A stretch of 64,000 bases of DNA, from positions 6,305,417 through 6,369,416 of the forward strand of contig LSYV01000002.1 in assembly GCA_001584585.1 (NCBI GenBank). The letters run 5' to 3'. The notes under the pieces were generated by a model that worked only from the letters and a program-made list of their open reading frames with translations, was not told the DNA's origin and did not search any database. Below, in pieces: positions 12,406 to 24,673 of the stretch. A program made the position numbers and the translations under genes. This stretch comes from Gonium pectorale. Lineage: Eukaryota; Chlorophyta; Chlorophyceae; Chlamydomonadales; Volvocaceae. How positions within the stretch are numbered: the stretch's first letter is position 1; each line of letters starts with the position of its first letter.

Positions 12406-14147
12406 CAGGGTGCACGTTCCTGGCATGAAGTGGCGCTTGACTGAAATGCTTGCAAGGTAACTACCGGACACCAACACCATCGCGCTCGGTAGTAGGCGAG
12501 AAGAGTGAACTGGCTGGGCTTGCGTTCTGAGGTATAGTTGGATCGTGACATGGCCTCTTGGTGTCTTTCCTACGATCCTACTAAGAATCGCCCCAGCTAC
12601 AAGCCAGGCGTATGAGGGTGGGCACAGGGGCTGAAGTCCATTTTGGTCGTATCCCGCAATGACTACAAGACCAGACGTTTGGATTGCTTCCTAAATGCGC
12701 TTCCAAAGCATGACAGACTCATGCCAGGAAACTGACGGGTTAGAGTTGTTGAGGGTTACTGGAATGCACTCTTGAGCTGCAGTGGGATGCTGGGAGCAAC
12801 GGGTTTGGGGTTTCACACGGCGCATGGGGTCGCCTAATATTCAGCGCATGCAAAAATGCATCAAAACGGGCAATCAAACCGTCGGATCCTGTCGTATGGA
12901 GTCGCGCATTCAAAATCACGCGCGCTCGGAAGTGTCTTTGTCCCGCCACCCCATCTTCCTGAATACTTGTGTACTCGCCCACATCCCTCACTATCATCTC
13001 TCCTGGGTGCATTATCCACGGTGGAAATGTCAGACCTCTGCATTCCGGCGGACAAGCGCGGTGCCTGCTGGAACGCTGACGATCACTTAGGCCTGTGTCG
13101 CGTTAGTAAACGGAGTTACGGAGACAAGCGCGCGAGGCAAGCGCGCGCGAATGACAGCCAAAGCATAGTAGGTTACACATGAGCCGCTCTTTCTTGCGCA
13201 CCATCTTGGCCCCGACATTTCTGAGGAAACTTAGGAATCCTACGAACCGGAACTCGGGCCGAGTCCTGCAGACTCAATGGGCACGGTCCACCGTGGGGCT
13301 CTTTCGGACACGTCGGTCCGGCTCAATACCGTACGCCGCACCCACAGCCGTTCATGCAAGTGGCGATCTGCAGGCGACATCCTGTAGGCGACCCGCGGGT
13401 CAGACAGGGTCGGAAACGTCATGGTCGAGACTCATGAAGTGTATGAAAAAGGAGAAATCTGCAGAGAAAGAGTATGCCGTGTAAAAACACACAAAAAGGG
13501 GAACATCGCCATTCTGGTGAGAAAGCACTCATGTAGCATGTAGCATCTATCCAAGCTGAAGACGCACTCCGACGCAACCTGCGTATGCAATGCTGACACG
13601 GGCATCTACCTAAGCTGGGGACGGCAACGGCGCTGGTGGTCCCCAACCCCAGCCCGACCGACGCTGGCGTGTCACAAAGCACTCCCGCCACTCTCTAATG
13701 GGTGAAAACAAGCCTTCCGGCCAGGACTTTGCAGGACCGAGCCATTGGTGCCCCACAAGAGACGCGTAGGGTTCTGTAAGTGATTTACACTCATCATGGC
13801 TGTCTACGGCATCTGTCTACCACGGACTATCAGCCACGCCGAACCCTGATGCGGTGCACACATCGTGGCAACTCTACCATGGACGACCCATCCTGAGCTC
13901 CCTCATCTTCTTGCTCGGCTGCCTGACGTCTGCAGGCCATCCTACGCCAGAGTTGCGGTTGCCACACAATCGCTTCCGGGGCTTCGCCATGACCTACTGT
14001 TGGCACATTTAGTTGGCCCATTCCAGTTGAACCGTATACTGCCATTCCACATTGACCCCTCGAATACGAATATCGCACATGGTAACCTTGCACCGCCCTT
14101 GTAAGGTGTCCGTCAGAGGCGCAGGCCTCCGCGTTGGCGGAACCAGG
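12406..14147. other. Intergenic, one short repeat fragment only
   Basis: No supported gene. Bases 13441-13473 hold GAGAAATCTGCAGAGAAAGA, which is just the last 30 or so bases of SINE-like family S in minus orientation. The interval ends at TTACA 14148-14152, the predicted poly(A) signal of DONSON. Confidence 0.5.
13441..13473 (-). repeat. SINE-like family S, extreme 5'-truncated copy
   Basis: Only the 3' terminal block of the family (pyrimidine tract, TGCAG, then the T-rich tail on the minus strand) is present. The same minimal piece recurs at 52451-52480. Confidence 0.4.
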
Positions 14148-14152
14148 TTACA
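14148..14152 (-). terminator. Predicted poly(A) signal of DONSON
   Basis: TTACA on the + strand is the first minus-strand TGTAA below the DONSON stop at 14608, giving a 3' UTR of about 0.45 kb. Confidence 0.4.
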
Positions 14153-14607
14153 GCAGTCCAAGGCATTGCCATACCAAGCACAGTTTAGTCAGCGTCGCAC
14201 ATCAAGTAGTTGAACCCTAGGTAGGTAAGCACCGTCGCGGTTGCGCAATTGTACGGTGAGTAGAGGACGCTCGCCGCGCACGCATGGACACATAACGCAT
14301 GAAGCGGCGTCCTCCCTGGGAACGCCTCGCAGTGCAATAGTCGCAGACCACAGAATCAAGCCAAGCGGCCCTGCACGTGGAATTCCTGTACATTGTGACT
14401 TGACGTTGACAAGAACCGGTTTGCCCGCACCACGCATCCTACAGGCCGCCGGTAACCCGCGATGAACCAGTTCAGCACAGCTGCAGTACATGCTTGCGCA
14501 CCACCCGTCAACATGCGACCGAAGAAGCCCGGAGTGTGCTTGTAACATTGCAATATGGTGCCCTGACGGGAGTCGGCCCCACGGCGGCAGTGCCACTGCA
14601 GCCCACG

Positions 14608-17600
14608 TCACCCACGGAGATAAAGCCTGCGCCCACTGCACGTTACGCTCTTGAGCGGCCGCCCACCCGGCAGGGCTACGGGCTGCTGCCACGCCGTGAG
14701 CTCCTCCAGAGACAACGCGCCGCCCTGAGCGACAAGCGTTTGCCACTGGCGGGCTGCGCCGCCGGCGCCCGAGCCGTCGTCGGCCTCGGCCCGCTGCTCA
14801 ACCACGCGGCTGTTGAGCGGAACAGTGCACGGCTCGGTCTCCATAACGGCGCTGAAGCCTGCGGCCTGATCGGACGCGAGGGCCGCCAGCATGCGTCGTA
14901 CTGTCCAGGCTGGCAGCGGCCCGGATACCTGAAGCACGTGGGTGCCGGCCTCAGCGTCTGCGTCTGGCATGGCGGCTGCGCCCTTGGCGGCTGCCGGCCC
15001 TGTATCGCGATCGGCCATCGTCATCGCCTGCAAGCGGAGGCTCAGGGTTACAGTCGGTAGAGTACCGTGGCCGGACGCCTTAGCATGAAGAGATTATGCT
15101 ATCACCGCTTCTCAGTCGTGCCCAAGTAGTGTTTAGCCCTCCTGAGCGCTTACCTTGATTGTGGGCCTCCAGACTGCGCCCCCTTCAAAGGGCGTCGGCG
15201 CCAGCAGCAGCGGCAGGTCGCACAGCTCTTCGCCCGCGCCTGGTCCGCCGCCTGAGCCGCCCATGCGTAACCCGGCATACGATGTATCATTCATGAGGAA
15301 GTCGTACAGCCCGTGGACAGCTCGCGGCCCGCGCAACAAGAGCAGCGACTGCCGGCTGTTGTCCGGTACTGCAAAGCCGGGCACTTGGTGGGCTGCGGCA
15401 GCAGCGTGACCAGCCTACGAGAGGGCAAAACAGGACAAGAAGGCGCAAGTGCTTCAAGCTGTGCGCTGCATAAGCGCGCAATCTGTGAAGCTGGGGGTCG
15501 CACTTTAAGATCATATGCGCGCAAAAATGGACACCATACAGTTCTGGTTCCTGAGGCCGAACAGTAAATCAGCTCTGGCAAGGTGCAGGCAGGTCGGTGC
15601 ACCAGCCCCAACATCCAATTGCATCCTCAGCCGGGCTCCAGCCCAAGCACCGCCACTCTGCCCCACCTTCGCTGCTTCGTCACAAAGCTCGGCATCCATC
15701 ATGTCTGACGGCGCCTCGGATGGCGCGGCCGCTTTGGCGGCCCCTGCCGCCGCCCCTGATGCACCAGGCCCGGCCTCTGCCTCCAGCGGCATGGTGAAGG
15801 GCACGCCCGCCGCCAGCATCCTCCCCCGCACCGCGCGCGTGGACTGCGACACGACGGCGCACAGCTCGCTGGAGCCACGGATGCCCTTGTCCGCAAAGAG
15901 CACGGCGAACGGGCAGTGGGCCGCCTGCACGGGTGCTGGAGAGGTTGGCTCACGCCGGCACGCCGGGGTACTCTCGCATACCAACTGTGGCATGCCCACG
16001 CAGTTCGCACAGTTCGCAGATGCAGATCTCGTTAACGGCGATCACATGCTGCTCTACGGCCGCCCTTGCCAAATGCACGGCGCTGGACTGATGCATGTTT
16101 GCCAAAGCACGGGCATGTGACGTACCGAGCTGAGGACATAGAAGACGCTGCAGTTGCCCGTCCGGTACATTCCGTATAGGCTGTGCAGCGCATCGCGCCA
16201 TGCCGCAAGGCGTTGCCCCAACAACCCGCTGCCGGAGCTGCCAGGGACGCTCGCACCAGGCCCGTCAGCGGGCGATGGCACTGCAGCGCGCGATGCCGCT
16301 GTTAGCGAAGCCGTGTCCAGCGGCATTTCCGGGTGCCGCCAGCTGATCTGGCTTGCCAGGTACTGCGCCGCCTGCAAGATGGGAAATGGGTCCGTCTGAC
16401 ATCTGGGGCTTCCAACATGTGCGGACTCCGCATGGGACCTCCCTACGCTCGCGGGTGCGACGCAGCCGCAGAAGCGCGTTGTATGGCCATCCCAACGCGC
16501 CAACTTACATCTTCGCCCGACCCGTCGACTTGGCCGTTGATAACGCCCTGCAGAGCGCGCCAGCCTGTAAGTAGAGAGCAGGGAGCCGTGCAGGTGAAGC
16601 GCCAAGTACTGTGAGAAGACGCCAGTTCACAGTACCCTGGAAACCCTTGCCGACGCCATGCCCCGAAAGTCCGTTTGCTAGCTCACAAGTAACCCCAACT
16701 TGCATCGGACACATGCCCAACTGAGCACATACACTTAGGTATGTAGAGGCAAGGCTTAGCCCCGCCACTCGTGCTTTGGATATTGCAACGCAACTGCCTT
16801 TCAACTCACGTGCGCCAGGCTGCGTCTTTTGTGCGCGGTCGTGAATGGCGAACCGGCTGGTGCTGCGGAACGTGATGGTGCGCTTGATGCCCCAGTCCAC
16901 TGGCAGCTGCTCAGGGGCCAGGTCCTCCAGCGTCCCGGCTGCAGCTTGGGCGCCGGCGGCGTGTCTGGTGCCCATGCCAAAGCCGTCAAGGCTGCTGGCC
17001 ACCGCAGGCCCGCCAGCTGCTACGTCGGGCCCATCCAGCGAGGTCCAGGGCTTTTGCGATCCCAGCCCGAATGCATGGTTGCTGGTAGTGTTGTAGGCAG
17101 CCCGCATGGCGCCAAGCTGCGAGAAGGGGTTTTACAGGGCGGCAGAGGTAACTCCTTCGCTAACCACACATTTGGTATCAGCAATGTAAAACCTTGTGAG
17201 GACACGCTGTGAGCAGACATGTACTTGTAAGTGCAGCGGGATTACTGCAACGCCATGTCAGAGAAGTTCCTGATGTCCTGGTTAGCGACCTCAAGAACGC
17301 AACCGCTGAGCGACATTGGCGCCAATCGTAGGACATATGTGCCTGCAATCTCACCACGTCCCTCCGCCCGACGTCCTCGGGCCCTGTTGCCGGCCGCGTG
17401 GCCACATCCGCAAATGTACGGAGCCCGGTAGTGGCCGTGCATGGAGCCCTGCCGACAGGATTAGGGTACCGAGGTCCTGAATCATGTGTAGGCTTCACCA
17501 ATCTTCAGTAAGACGTGTGGCGGTGATGCACCAGAAGAATGGGACCCAGGAATGCAAAACCCTGATCGCTCCACCGGTCCCCGAGGCTGTACGGTAATGC

Positions 17601-18039
17601 AGCTTGCTGACTCACTGCGGTTGCCCAGCAGCTTGCTGTGACGCCGGTCGTGCAAAGAATGCACGGAAGTCCGTTGACCTGCCATACCCAGCAGGAAAGC
17701 AGGCGCGTTACTGCGAAAGCGAGCGCTACATGGACACAAACGTGTGATCTACAGACTGTCCATGTACCAAAAAGAATTTTGTCTTCTGCTATCCAGCATG
17801 GAGCCCGCAACCTCGCTGCGGACTTACAAGCCTGCGCGGCACCCACTCGAGAGGCAGCCCGCAGAGCAAACCCACCCTTTTGGCACCACAATGCCTCCGG
17901 CACCGCCTGTCGGGCCCCCGAGCCCCGCCGGAGGTTCCTGGCTGCTGCGCCACCCCATGAGTTCTGACACCAGGAGCTGCTCGCGTGGGGCGGGCTGCAG
18001 CGCGTCGTCGACACGTGTGCGCTTCGCGGGTTCAGTCAT
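14608..18039 (-). CDS. DONSON: DONSON homologue (downstream neighbour of Son), replication factor
   Basis: DONSON helps load GINS/assemble the CMG helicase and stabilises replication forks; it is nuclear. Minus-strand exons: first exon from ATG 18039 (MTEPAKRTRVDD, basic NLS-like), 17116-16810 (LPVDWGIKRTITFRS), 16564-16509, 16371-16126 (ISWRHPEMP, AWRDALHSLYGMYRTGNC, FYVLSS), 15924 to about 15667 (PFAVLFADKGIRGSSE, MLAAGVPFTMPL), about 15407-15154 (SLLLLRGPRAVHGLYDFL), 15027-14608 (VSGPLPAWTVRRML, GFSAVMETEPCTVPLN, LKSVTCSGRRLYL then stop). Motif order and spacing follow metazoan/plant DONSON, including the Cys-x-x-Phe-Tyr-V segment followed by F-x-V-L-F and the extreme C-terminus. Phases agree for four middle exons; the links from exon 1 and between 15667 and 15407 do not, so a small exon or other splice sites are missing there. 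Confidence 0.85.
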
Positions 18040-18646
18040 GTTCACCGCCGCCGGCAGAACGTGATGCGCCACGACAGCTGAAGCCTGCGGCACGCGTCGC
18101 AGTGCAGAGCTGAAATGGGGCTCCGAAGGGGTAGCAGGGCTCTAACGCCCCCCCCCACCTTGTTGTCCGGGTAGTGTGTGAGCTGCACGTTGCCCTGCTG
18201 CAACGTCTTGTCCTGTAGAGCCACTCTGCTGTGCTCTAGCTGCATTCCTCTCTTCCCCTGCCACAGCGTCGGCAGGACGCTAGTATTCAAGAAATCTGGT
18301 GCACGTGTTTCGCTGAGCGCTAGATAAACTAATCTACGTTTGAGTTCCACAGTATTGATATCGCATAGCGCTAAACAGTCAGAGCCAGACGCGTCATGTT
18401 TCTTGCTTTGGCGACAGCTCGAGCGTGAGACCTGATTGTTGGGATTGAAGATACGCAATCATAAAACAGTACAAAAGCTGGCTGTCGAGAAAGCGACGGA
18501 AGGGCCACGACTTTCCCGCTAAAAACACGACGTACAGGGACTCAGGAACATTAGGAGCAACCAGCCAAAAGCTGGCTGATCTGTTCAAGACTGCATAAGT
18601 GCCTGGTCGCCACAGTTGAGATCATGCCCTAGTAGCCGAAACCAAT
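18040..18646. promoter_or_regulatory. Divergent promoter region between DONSON and NDC1
   Basis: The two start codons, 18039 (-) and 18647 (+), are about 0.6 kb apart and point away from each other. No coding signal lies between, so the interval must hold both promoters or one bidirectional one. No individual element could be recognised. Confidence 0.55.
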
Positions 18647-21533
18647 ATGACCCGGCCCGGTCCTGGAACACCGCCGGTTCCGCGCCCGACACCCGAGGCG
18701 CTCCAATGGAAACTAGCCGGCGCTATAGCGTGGCACTGCGTAACGATCGCCGTCACGAATGTCTGTTTCGCCGTCGTCCTGCCGACGAGCGTGTGCACTC
18801 TCTACAGACCCGCTGGACTGATGGTCCACCTCCTGCTGTATGGTTTGCAAGTTGCGGCACTACTCGGCCACAGGGCCGTGCTCGCCAGCAACGAGTTTGA
18901 GCCCGTGACCTTTACCAAGCTGGGCATACACGGGCGTACCTGGATATCGCTCTTCCTTACCCGCGTGCTGGCGCGGGGGCGCACTTGGCACCACATCACG
19001 GAAGTTGCTGCCTTCCTGGGAGCCAACATCGTGTCGGCCGTGGCGTACACGGTGCTGTATGCGCGGCTGAAGCTTGGTGCCTCTGCAAGCAGTGCTTGGA
19101 GCCTCTGGTTCGGCATCCTGCTCGGAGTGTGGTACTCATGTAGCTACTTGATCAGGTAGGTGCCATCAGGACGTACATGTTTCAATGAGGCGACGCAGAA
19201 CCCTTGCATTGGACAGGGCTTCTTGCCTGAGGGCATTGCACGTAACTCAGTCAACATGACCTGCCCTGCCGTGCAGGGGATGCGACGTCCTGGCCTACCC
19301 CGCCCTGCAGCGGCACCGTTGGTTCCGGCTGAAGGAGCGGATACATGCAGGTCGGTCCTCCAGCCTCCTGCGACCAATGAGCTTTGGCACCTGGTGCTTG
19401 TGCCGCATCCCTGCTTACAGCAGCAGTAGTGCGAGCACGCTGCACCTGGCGGACAGCGCCAGGGTGCATGGACCGGGTCTGCATTTGTCTAACTTGGCTG
19501 CTCGCCAGCCTTGAACCTGCATCCGTACAAAGCGCGCGTAAAAGGGCTCCATGGGATCCTCATGCCACGTTGTCTCTTGTTCGGGTGTGCTTGTGGTGAT
19601 GCCCGGTGCTCCGTGGAACCTGCTACCCCACAGTGTTGTGGTCTGCGGTGGGGACAACGACAGCAGCGGTAGCATTGGCCGTGCTGCTGAACCAGCAGTT
19701 GCTGCTACAGCCGCGGCTTGTATACGGATGGATGCTGGCGGGGACGCTTTGCTCGCTGGGCTGGTCGCTCAGCGGTGTGCTGCTGCAGCTCATCTTCACG
19801 GAGCGACTGCACCTGGCACGATACGGCGAGCCTGACCCGAACGCACAGATGCTGACGGAGTTGGGCAGCAGCAACACAATCATGCAGGTGAGAGGGGTTC
19901 GCGAACGGGGAGGGCTTACAACGGGGGGAGGACAGGGAAACATGGAGGTGCCAGGCGCACCAAGACGCAACTCACCTCGAAGGGGGGGAGTTGCTGTTCG
20001 TTCGCCGAACTACAAACCCAGACCTGGAAGAGAGGGGCGACGCGTACGGCCCGCGTGGGGGACTGTGCCAGACACCTGCAATTCTTGCGGCCGCCACGCG
20101 TTTACGCATCACCGTTGCATTCCATAGGGTAGGGCTCATTGCATCTGGGGCAGTTATCATAACAATCCCTTTGCCGACGTGGGCGGCAGGATCTCGCCCT
20201 GCTGGATCTTGCCTTGACGGCAGAGGGCCAAGGCGGAGAGGCTGCCTGGCGCAGGGCGGCAATTTTCGCCGACGATAGCGGTCGCGCTGCCTGGGGCCCT
20301 CTGACGGCCTACATGCTCGGCGAGCTGCGGGAATTCACGCTGGCGCTTGCTGCAGCGCTGCCGTCAGCTGCAGGTGGGCTTTGTGCAACCGGAAGCGTCT
20401 CTTACTAGTACGATGCTACGCAAATTACGGGCTTTGCATGGCTTTGTACTCCACGGCCTTGTTCCGTTAGCCGTAATTTGTAACTCGTTTGTATCCTGCT
20501 TCAGCAATGCAAAACGGTTGGCAGCACAGCAAGTTACGTTGACTGCCCCATCATGCGGTCTGGCGAACGCATCCCCCATCCTGCACTGCTGTGTAGCCGA
20601 GGCAGCCTCCACCGCGCGGTCCGGCGCGGGCGCATCAGCGACGGTCCGCTGGAACGTGCTGCGGATGTCGCCAAGCACGGGCCTGCGAGTGGTGAGCCGG
20701 GAGCAGGACCTGGCGGCCTGGAACGTTCGCAGCAAGTACTACAGGTAAGCATTAGGCAATTGCCGGATGCAATTCAAGTCTCAGCATCGCATGCCATCAA
20801 CCATCTGGACTTGTTTGCTGGCGGCAAGGACCGGTTTGGGAACGCGGGAGAAGCGGGTAGTAAAGGGTACATACATGGCCTTATCATGATTTCATGAAGC
20901 GCTGAACGTGCTACCTATCCTTGCTTACCCGTAAACAGGATGGGATGGTGCATGCGCGGCCTGGCTGGGCTGGCTGTAGCTGCGCAGCGTGGGGAGGACC
21001 GCTACGGAGTGGTGCTGCTCTGCGAGCCGGCCCTGCCGGACATCATGCTGGGGCTGCTGTCGGCGGTGCTTGCCTTGCAGCAGTACACCAAGCTCATGGT
21101 AAGCAACCCACACAATGGTCGCTGCGCAGCGGCGTGTTACTCGGTGGGCGCGAGACACAAGTTTGGGCGTCGGCTGCCTGTCCGTCACGCCGTTTGCATC
21201 TGCTGGCCCCTGGAATGCGCTTGCCTCATCCGCGTTGCGCAGGCGGCGGCTAGGTCTCGCCACGCCTCGGCTCTGGAGCGCTTGGCCCGGAGTGTGGGCC
21301 TGGTGAGCACGACCATCAGCGGCCGCGTCACCAACGTGACGCTGCAGCCAGTGGAGGAGGTGGCATTCGCGCTGGAGACCGCGGCCCGCAACTGCGTTAA
21401 CCGGCTGGCGCTGGCATATGGGGACAAGCTGCGGGACTGTATGCTGCGGGAAGCCCGTGTGAAGCCGCCGTACGGTTCTATGGCCGACCTCAGCGCGGCG
21501 CTGACTGCAATCCTGGCCTGCCAGCAGACCTAG
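18647..21533 (+). CDS. NDC1: NDC1 nucleoporin, integral membrane protein of the nuclear pore
   Basis: NDC1 anchors the nuclear pore (and, in fungi, the spindle pole body) in the nuclear envelope. Seven exons join in phase: 18647-19155, 19277-19350, 19634-19887, 20190-20373, 20525-20744, 20939-21098, 21243-21533, giving about 563 residues, near the family length. Exon 1 has several hydrophobic segments (for example HCVTIAVTNVCFAVVLP and MVHLLLYGLQVAALLG). Exon 3 has two more, then ERLHLARYGEP and LTELGSSNTIMQ; exon 4 DLALLDLALTAEG and RRAAIFADDSG; exon 6 WCMRGLAGLAVAAQRGEDRY, LLSAVLALQQYTKLM; exon 7 the C-terminal helix set. This order matches Ndc1: N-terminal membrane domain, then a helical pore-side domain. 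The donor at 19351 (gtcggt) and the acceptor at 20525 are weak. Called from remembered family pattern, not alignment. Confidence 0.82.
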
Positions 21534-21879
21534 TTGCAGAGGAGGTCGTCATGTTGAGAGGGTCCGTTGTTTCCCCTGGCTGCCCTGACTGTGTTTGCTA
21601 ACTGGCCGGCAAACATGGCTGCAAGGCAGGAGATGGGCATGGGTTGTTCCCCGGATGCCGGATAGATTATTTCTTGCACCAATATCTACCAAAGCGTCCT
21701 GAGAAACAGAGTTGGAAATATGCGCCTTGCCGCCGTTGCAGCGGTGCTGTTGGGACGAGACGGACCAAGCGTATTGCTGCCGACAGTAACCCTTGTCTCA
21801 TTTACATTCATGGCGAGCTGAAGGTGCCGCACACGGTGGCTCGGAGGCCAGGGGCGGCCTGAGAGGCACCCTAGAACCA

Positions 21880-21884
21880 TGTAA
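21880..21884 (+). terminator. Predicted poly(A) signal of NDC1
   Basis: First TGTAA after the stop at 21533, giving a 3' UTR of about 0.35 kb. Confidence 0.45.
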
Positions 21885-23021
21885 CCCGCATTATCATCAC
21901 GCCCTCGCTCATATGGCACACAGATAGCCTCTCAGTCCCATCAGTGTCATTATCGTAACACCGGACTGCACCGGGATGTGTTCGATGGTCCGGGTCCCTA
22001 ATATTGTGAGCAGCGTCACCAGAAAGGGTGCAACACCACACGAGGTGGGATGTGCCATGGGTTTTGAAGGTGGAATCAGCTGATGTGTTAGAAGCGTCAT
22101 AATAGATGCAGACAGAGATGGGCACTGATGCGCTACCGTACTCAACTGTGCATTCGAATTTACTGCAGGAACACGTTCGGTGGCCTGAGAGGCGGCCTGG
22201 AACATCATCGTCGCGGCGATGGGACCCTCACCACACAAGCTTAACATTTAAGCACGCCCAAAACCATGAGCGCATGGATGAAACCTGGGGAGGTATTGTG
22301 GGCAATAGGAGATGTCAGTAAGCTGTTCCGAGTCAAACCTTCGGCGCCTTCGAATCCGGCACCTTTCACAACGATCACTTTGTTTCATGCATCGGAGCAT
22401 CGCAGGATGGCCCTGTTGACTATTAGCCCAACGACCCGACGACCGGGCATGTCTGGCCCCGTGCGCTGACATTGCTCACCGGGAAGCCACATTAGGATTG
22501 TGAGGATGAGATTTATTAAGAACTGGCGGCCGCAGTTCTTGGTGTGAAGGTACACGCCGAGAGGAGGGAGCAGGAAGGAAATAATAATAAGCAAGATTTT
22601 CTCCATTATGTATGTTGCGTGTGTTTAGGCGCGGTGGGAAGGCCAGAAAGAGTAGGCTACGCAACGTAGGGGCGGTTGGGACCTGCTTGGACGTACAGCC
22701 AGAGCGTCCAGTACGTCCTGTTGCTCAGCGAGCTATGCATGTAGGTGCTGGACGACGCGCAAAATACCGTGTAGAGTTGTAACGGGACACCGTACAACAC
22801 ACGCAAACACAGACGTGTCAAAAGGACCGTGAAACGGTCACGCACACCAAACGAATACGACAGTGGAAGCGACGACGATCAGGAGAGGTGCACAACGGGT
22901 AATTCGGCAATCGCCCCAAATAGGCCGGTCAGGCAATCAGGACCTCGGGGATAATCCCACGGCAGGGTGGGGTAACTAAATTCTTCACGAGTAAACCCAC
23001 GTGCACGGCCAATCTCCACTG

Positions 23022-23322
23022 AGCGCACGACGGTCTAGCAGATACAGGTTTACAGATACAGATTACAGGCATAGCAACCGCTGAGCACCGTCGGACTGGT
23101 GACCGCGACAACAACAACAGCGCAGCTCAACCTTGACAAGTAGCGGTCCACCAGGTGAAGTTCGACAAACCGGGTAAGCTGGTCGGCCGGTCTTTTGGGG
23201 GGACGGGACGAACGTCACATGTCTTGCTCTGTACCCGCCCGCCCTATTGGAAACGTTGCGCCTTCGGGCGTGTATGGCCGTAGAGGGGGGCTTCCTCTTT
23301 CTGTGCAGGTTCCGCTTTTTTT
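23022..23322 (+). repeat. SINE-like repeat family S, long copy
   Basis: This is homologous in reverse orientation to 41925-42286: shared blocks include GCGCACGACGGTCTAG, CAGCTCAACCTTGACAAGTA, AGTTCGACAAACCGGGTAAG and the end CCTCTTTCTGTGCAGGTT followed by a T-run. Relative to the other copy it has about 36 extra bases of TACAGAT-like motif after GGTCTAG. Confidence 0.7.
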
Positions 23323-23709
23323 CCCCATCCGGGAATCCGGGAATCCCAATTCTTTAAGAGCTCTGCAGGTTATCCTCAGCGCCAATCAGTTCAACTAGAG
23401 GAGCTTGCTAGTGCGCTGGCGCGCACATGATTCCGTCGCGTGCCGAATAAGCTAGACGGCCGCCTCGCCCCCCACGAGGTAGCCCGCCAGGCTTATCGAC
23501 CTGCGTCGCAGGCGTCCCCCGGGAGCCCGTCCCGTTCCTCCGGGCCGCCCGGCGCCCGCCATTGCGGACGGAGAGCAAGGCAGGCGGTCGAGCAAGGGCG
23601 GTGCCAGGGTGACGCTGCTGCTCCTCGCCGTCGATTTGACGCCAGTACGGATGTGTGTTCACGTGGAGATGCGTGTGCTGGCCGCCCATTTTCCCAAATG
23701 TGCTACCCA

Positions 23710-23880
23710 TGTTGCACGAGGCGGGCCGAGCGAGCCGAGGCGGCGGAGGAGGAGTGCAGGAGGAGGTGTATCGGCAGCTAGCGGCTTGGCTAGCGGCTCG
23801 GTGATTCCACCGAGGAACCGTGTAACAGGAGAGGGATTGTTGCCCCTGTGATCCGTGTTATCCCTTCTCAGGCCAGACGC
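23710..23880 (+). repeat. Dispersed repeat family Z, copy 3
   Basis: GGGCCGAGCGAGCCGAGGC (frame RRAERAEAAEE) is followed by GTAACAGGAGAGGGATTGTT, a tail shared with the copy at 29655-29690 (GTAACAGGAGAGGATTG) and, reversed, with 51380-51412. Confidence 0.5.
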
Positions 23881-24673
23881 ACGGCCAGACGCGGAAACGC
23901 GCACCCAGAGACGTACCGCCAGTTGACAAGTGTCATCACAATTTGTAGGAAAGTGCTAGGTATAATAGTGTGGCTGGTGCGATGCAATGCACCGGCGCAA
24001 CCCTTCCTGAAGCGAGGCGTTTCACAGGTCCCAGGATTAACCGCCTATAACCCGTATACGTTGCGTCATGTTTCGTCTCGGAACATAGGCCGAAAGACCT
24101 TGGCCGGAATGGTGGCACTTGGAAAAGTGGGGATCACTGCTGTGAGGTTACATCAGTGTACACGGCCCGGACTTGCAGCGAGCAGAATGTTGTTCCTCAA
24201 TTGCTCCTCTACAAGCTTCCCGCACCCGCAGCGCCCAGTACCGTGCTCATCAGCAGTCTGTAGCAGAGGCGCTGTGATGGCAGTGCTATGCCATCGGGAA
24301 AGCGGAGGTAGGCCTGCGTGCGTCGCGGTGCAATATGCGTCACTCACCGAGTGACTTCGTGGCCCAGGCCCTATAGATTAATGAATGCATTTGAGCTCAC
24401 AGGCATGAGCACAAAGACCTCTTACCAAATTGGCGCGAGCTCGTCACAACCCACGAGCTGGGCCCAGTTAGGGGCTGCTATCATGGTTATGCTTTCGCCG
24501 ATATCTGTTAAAGCTTGGTTGGCCGACGCCGGTCCGTGGGACGGTTCCCTGCTGAGGAGAGCGGCGCTGCCACGGGATGCACTGGGGCATCAAGTAGGAA
24601 AGGGGTTTGACAATTGCTCCACGCGCCCTCTACGGCAGGTGCTCTCGGCAACCGTGCATCCTTCTTCCGCAGC

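Larger units (their letters stand above)
21885..24672. other. Intergenic with repeats; probable upstream exon of the sugar transporter
   Basis: Apart from the family S element (23022-23322) and a family Z copy (about 23710-23880) nothing coding is recognised. Because the transporter frame has no ATG in its first visible exon, its start codon and the first part of its transit peptide must lie in this interval, probably between 24300 and 24600. Confidence 0.45.
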
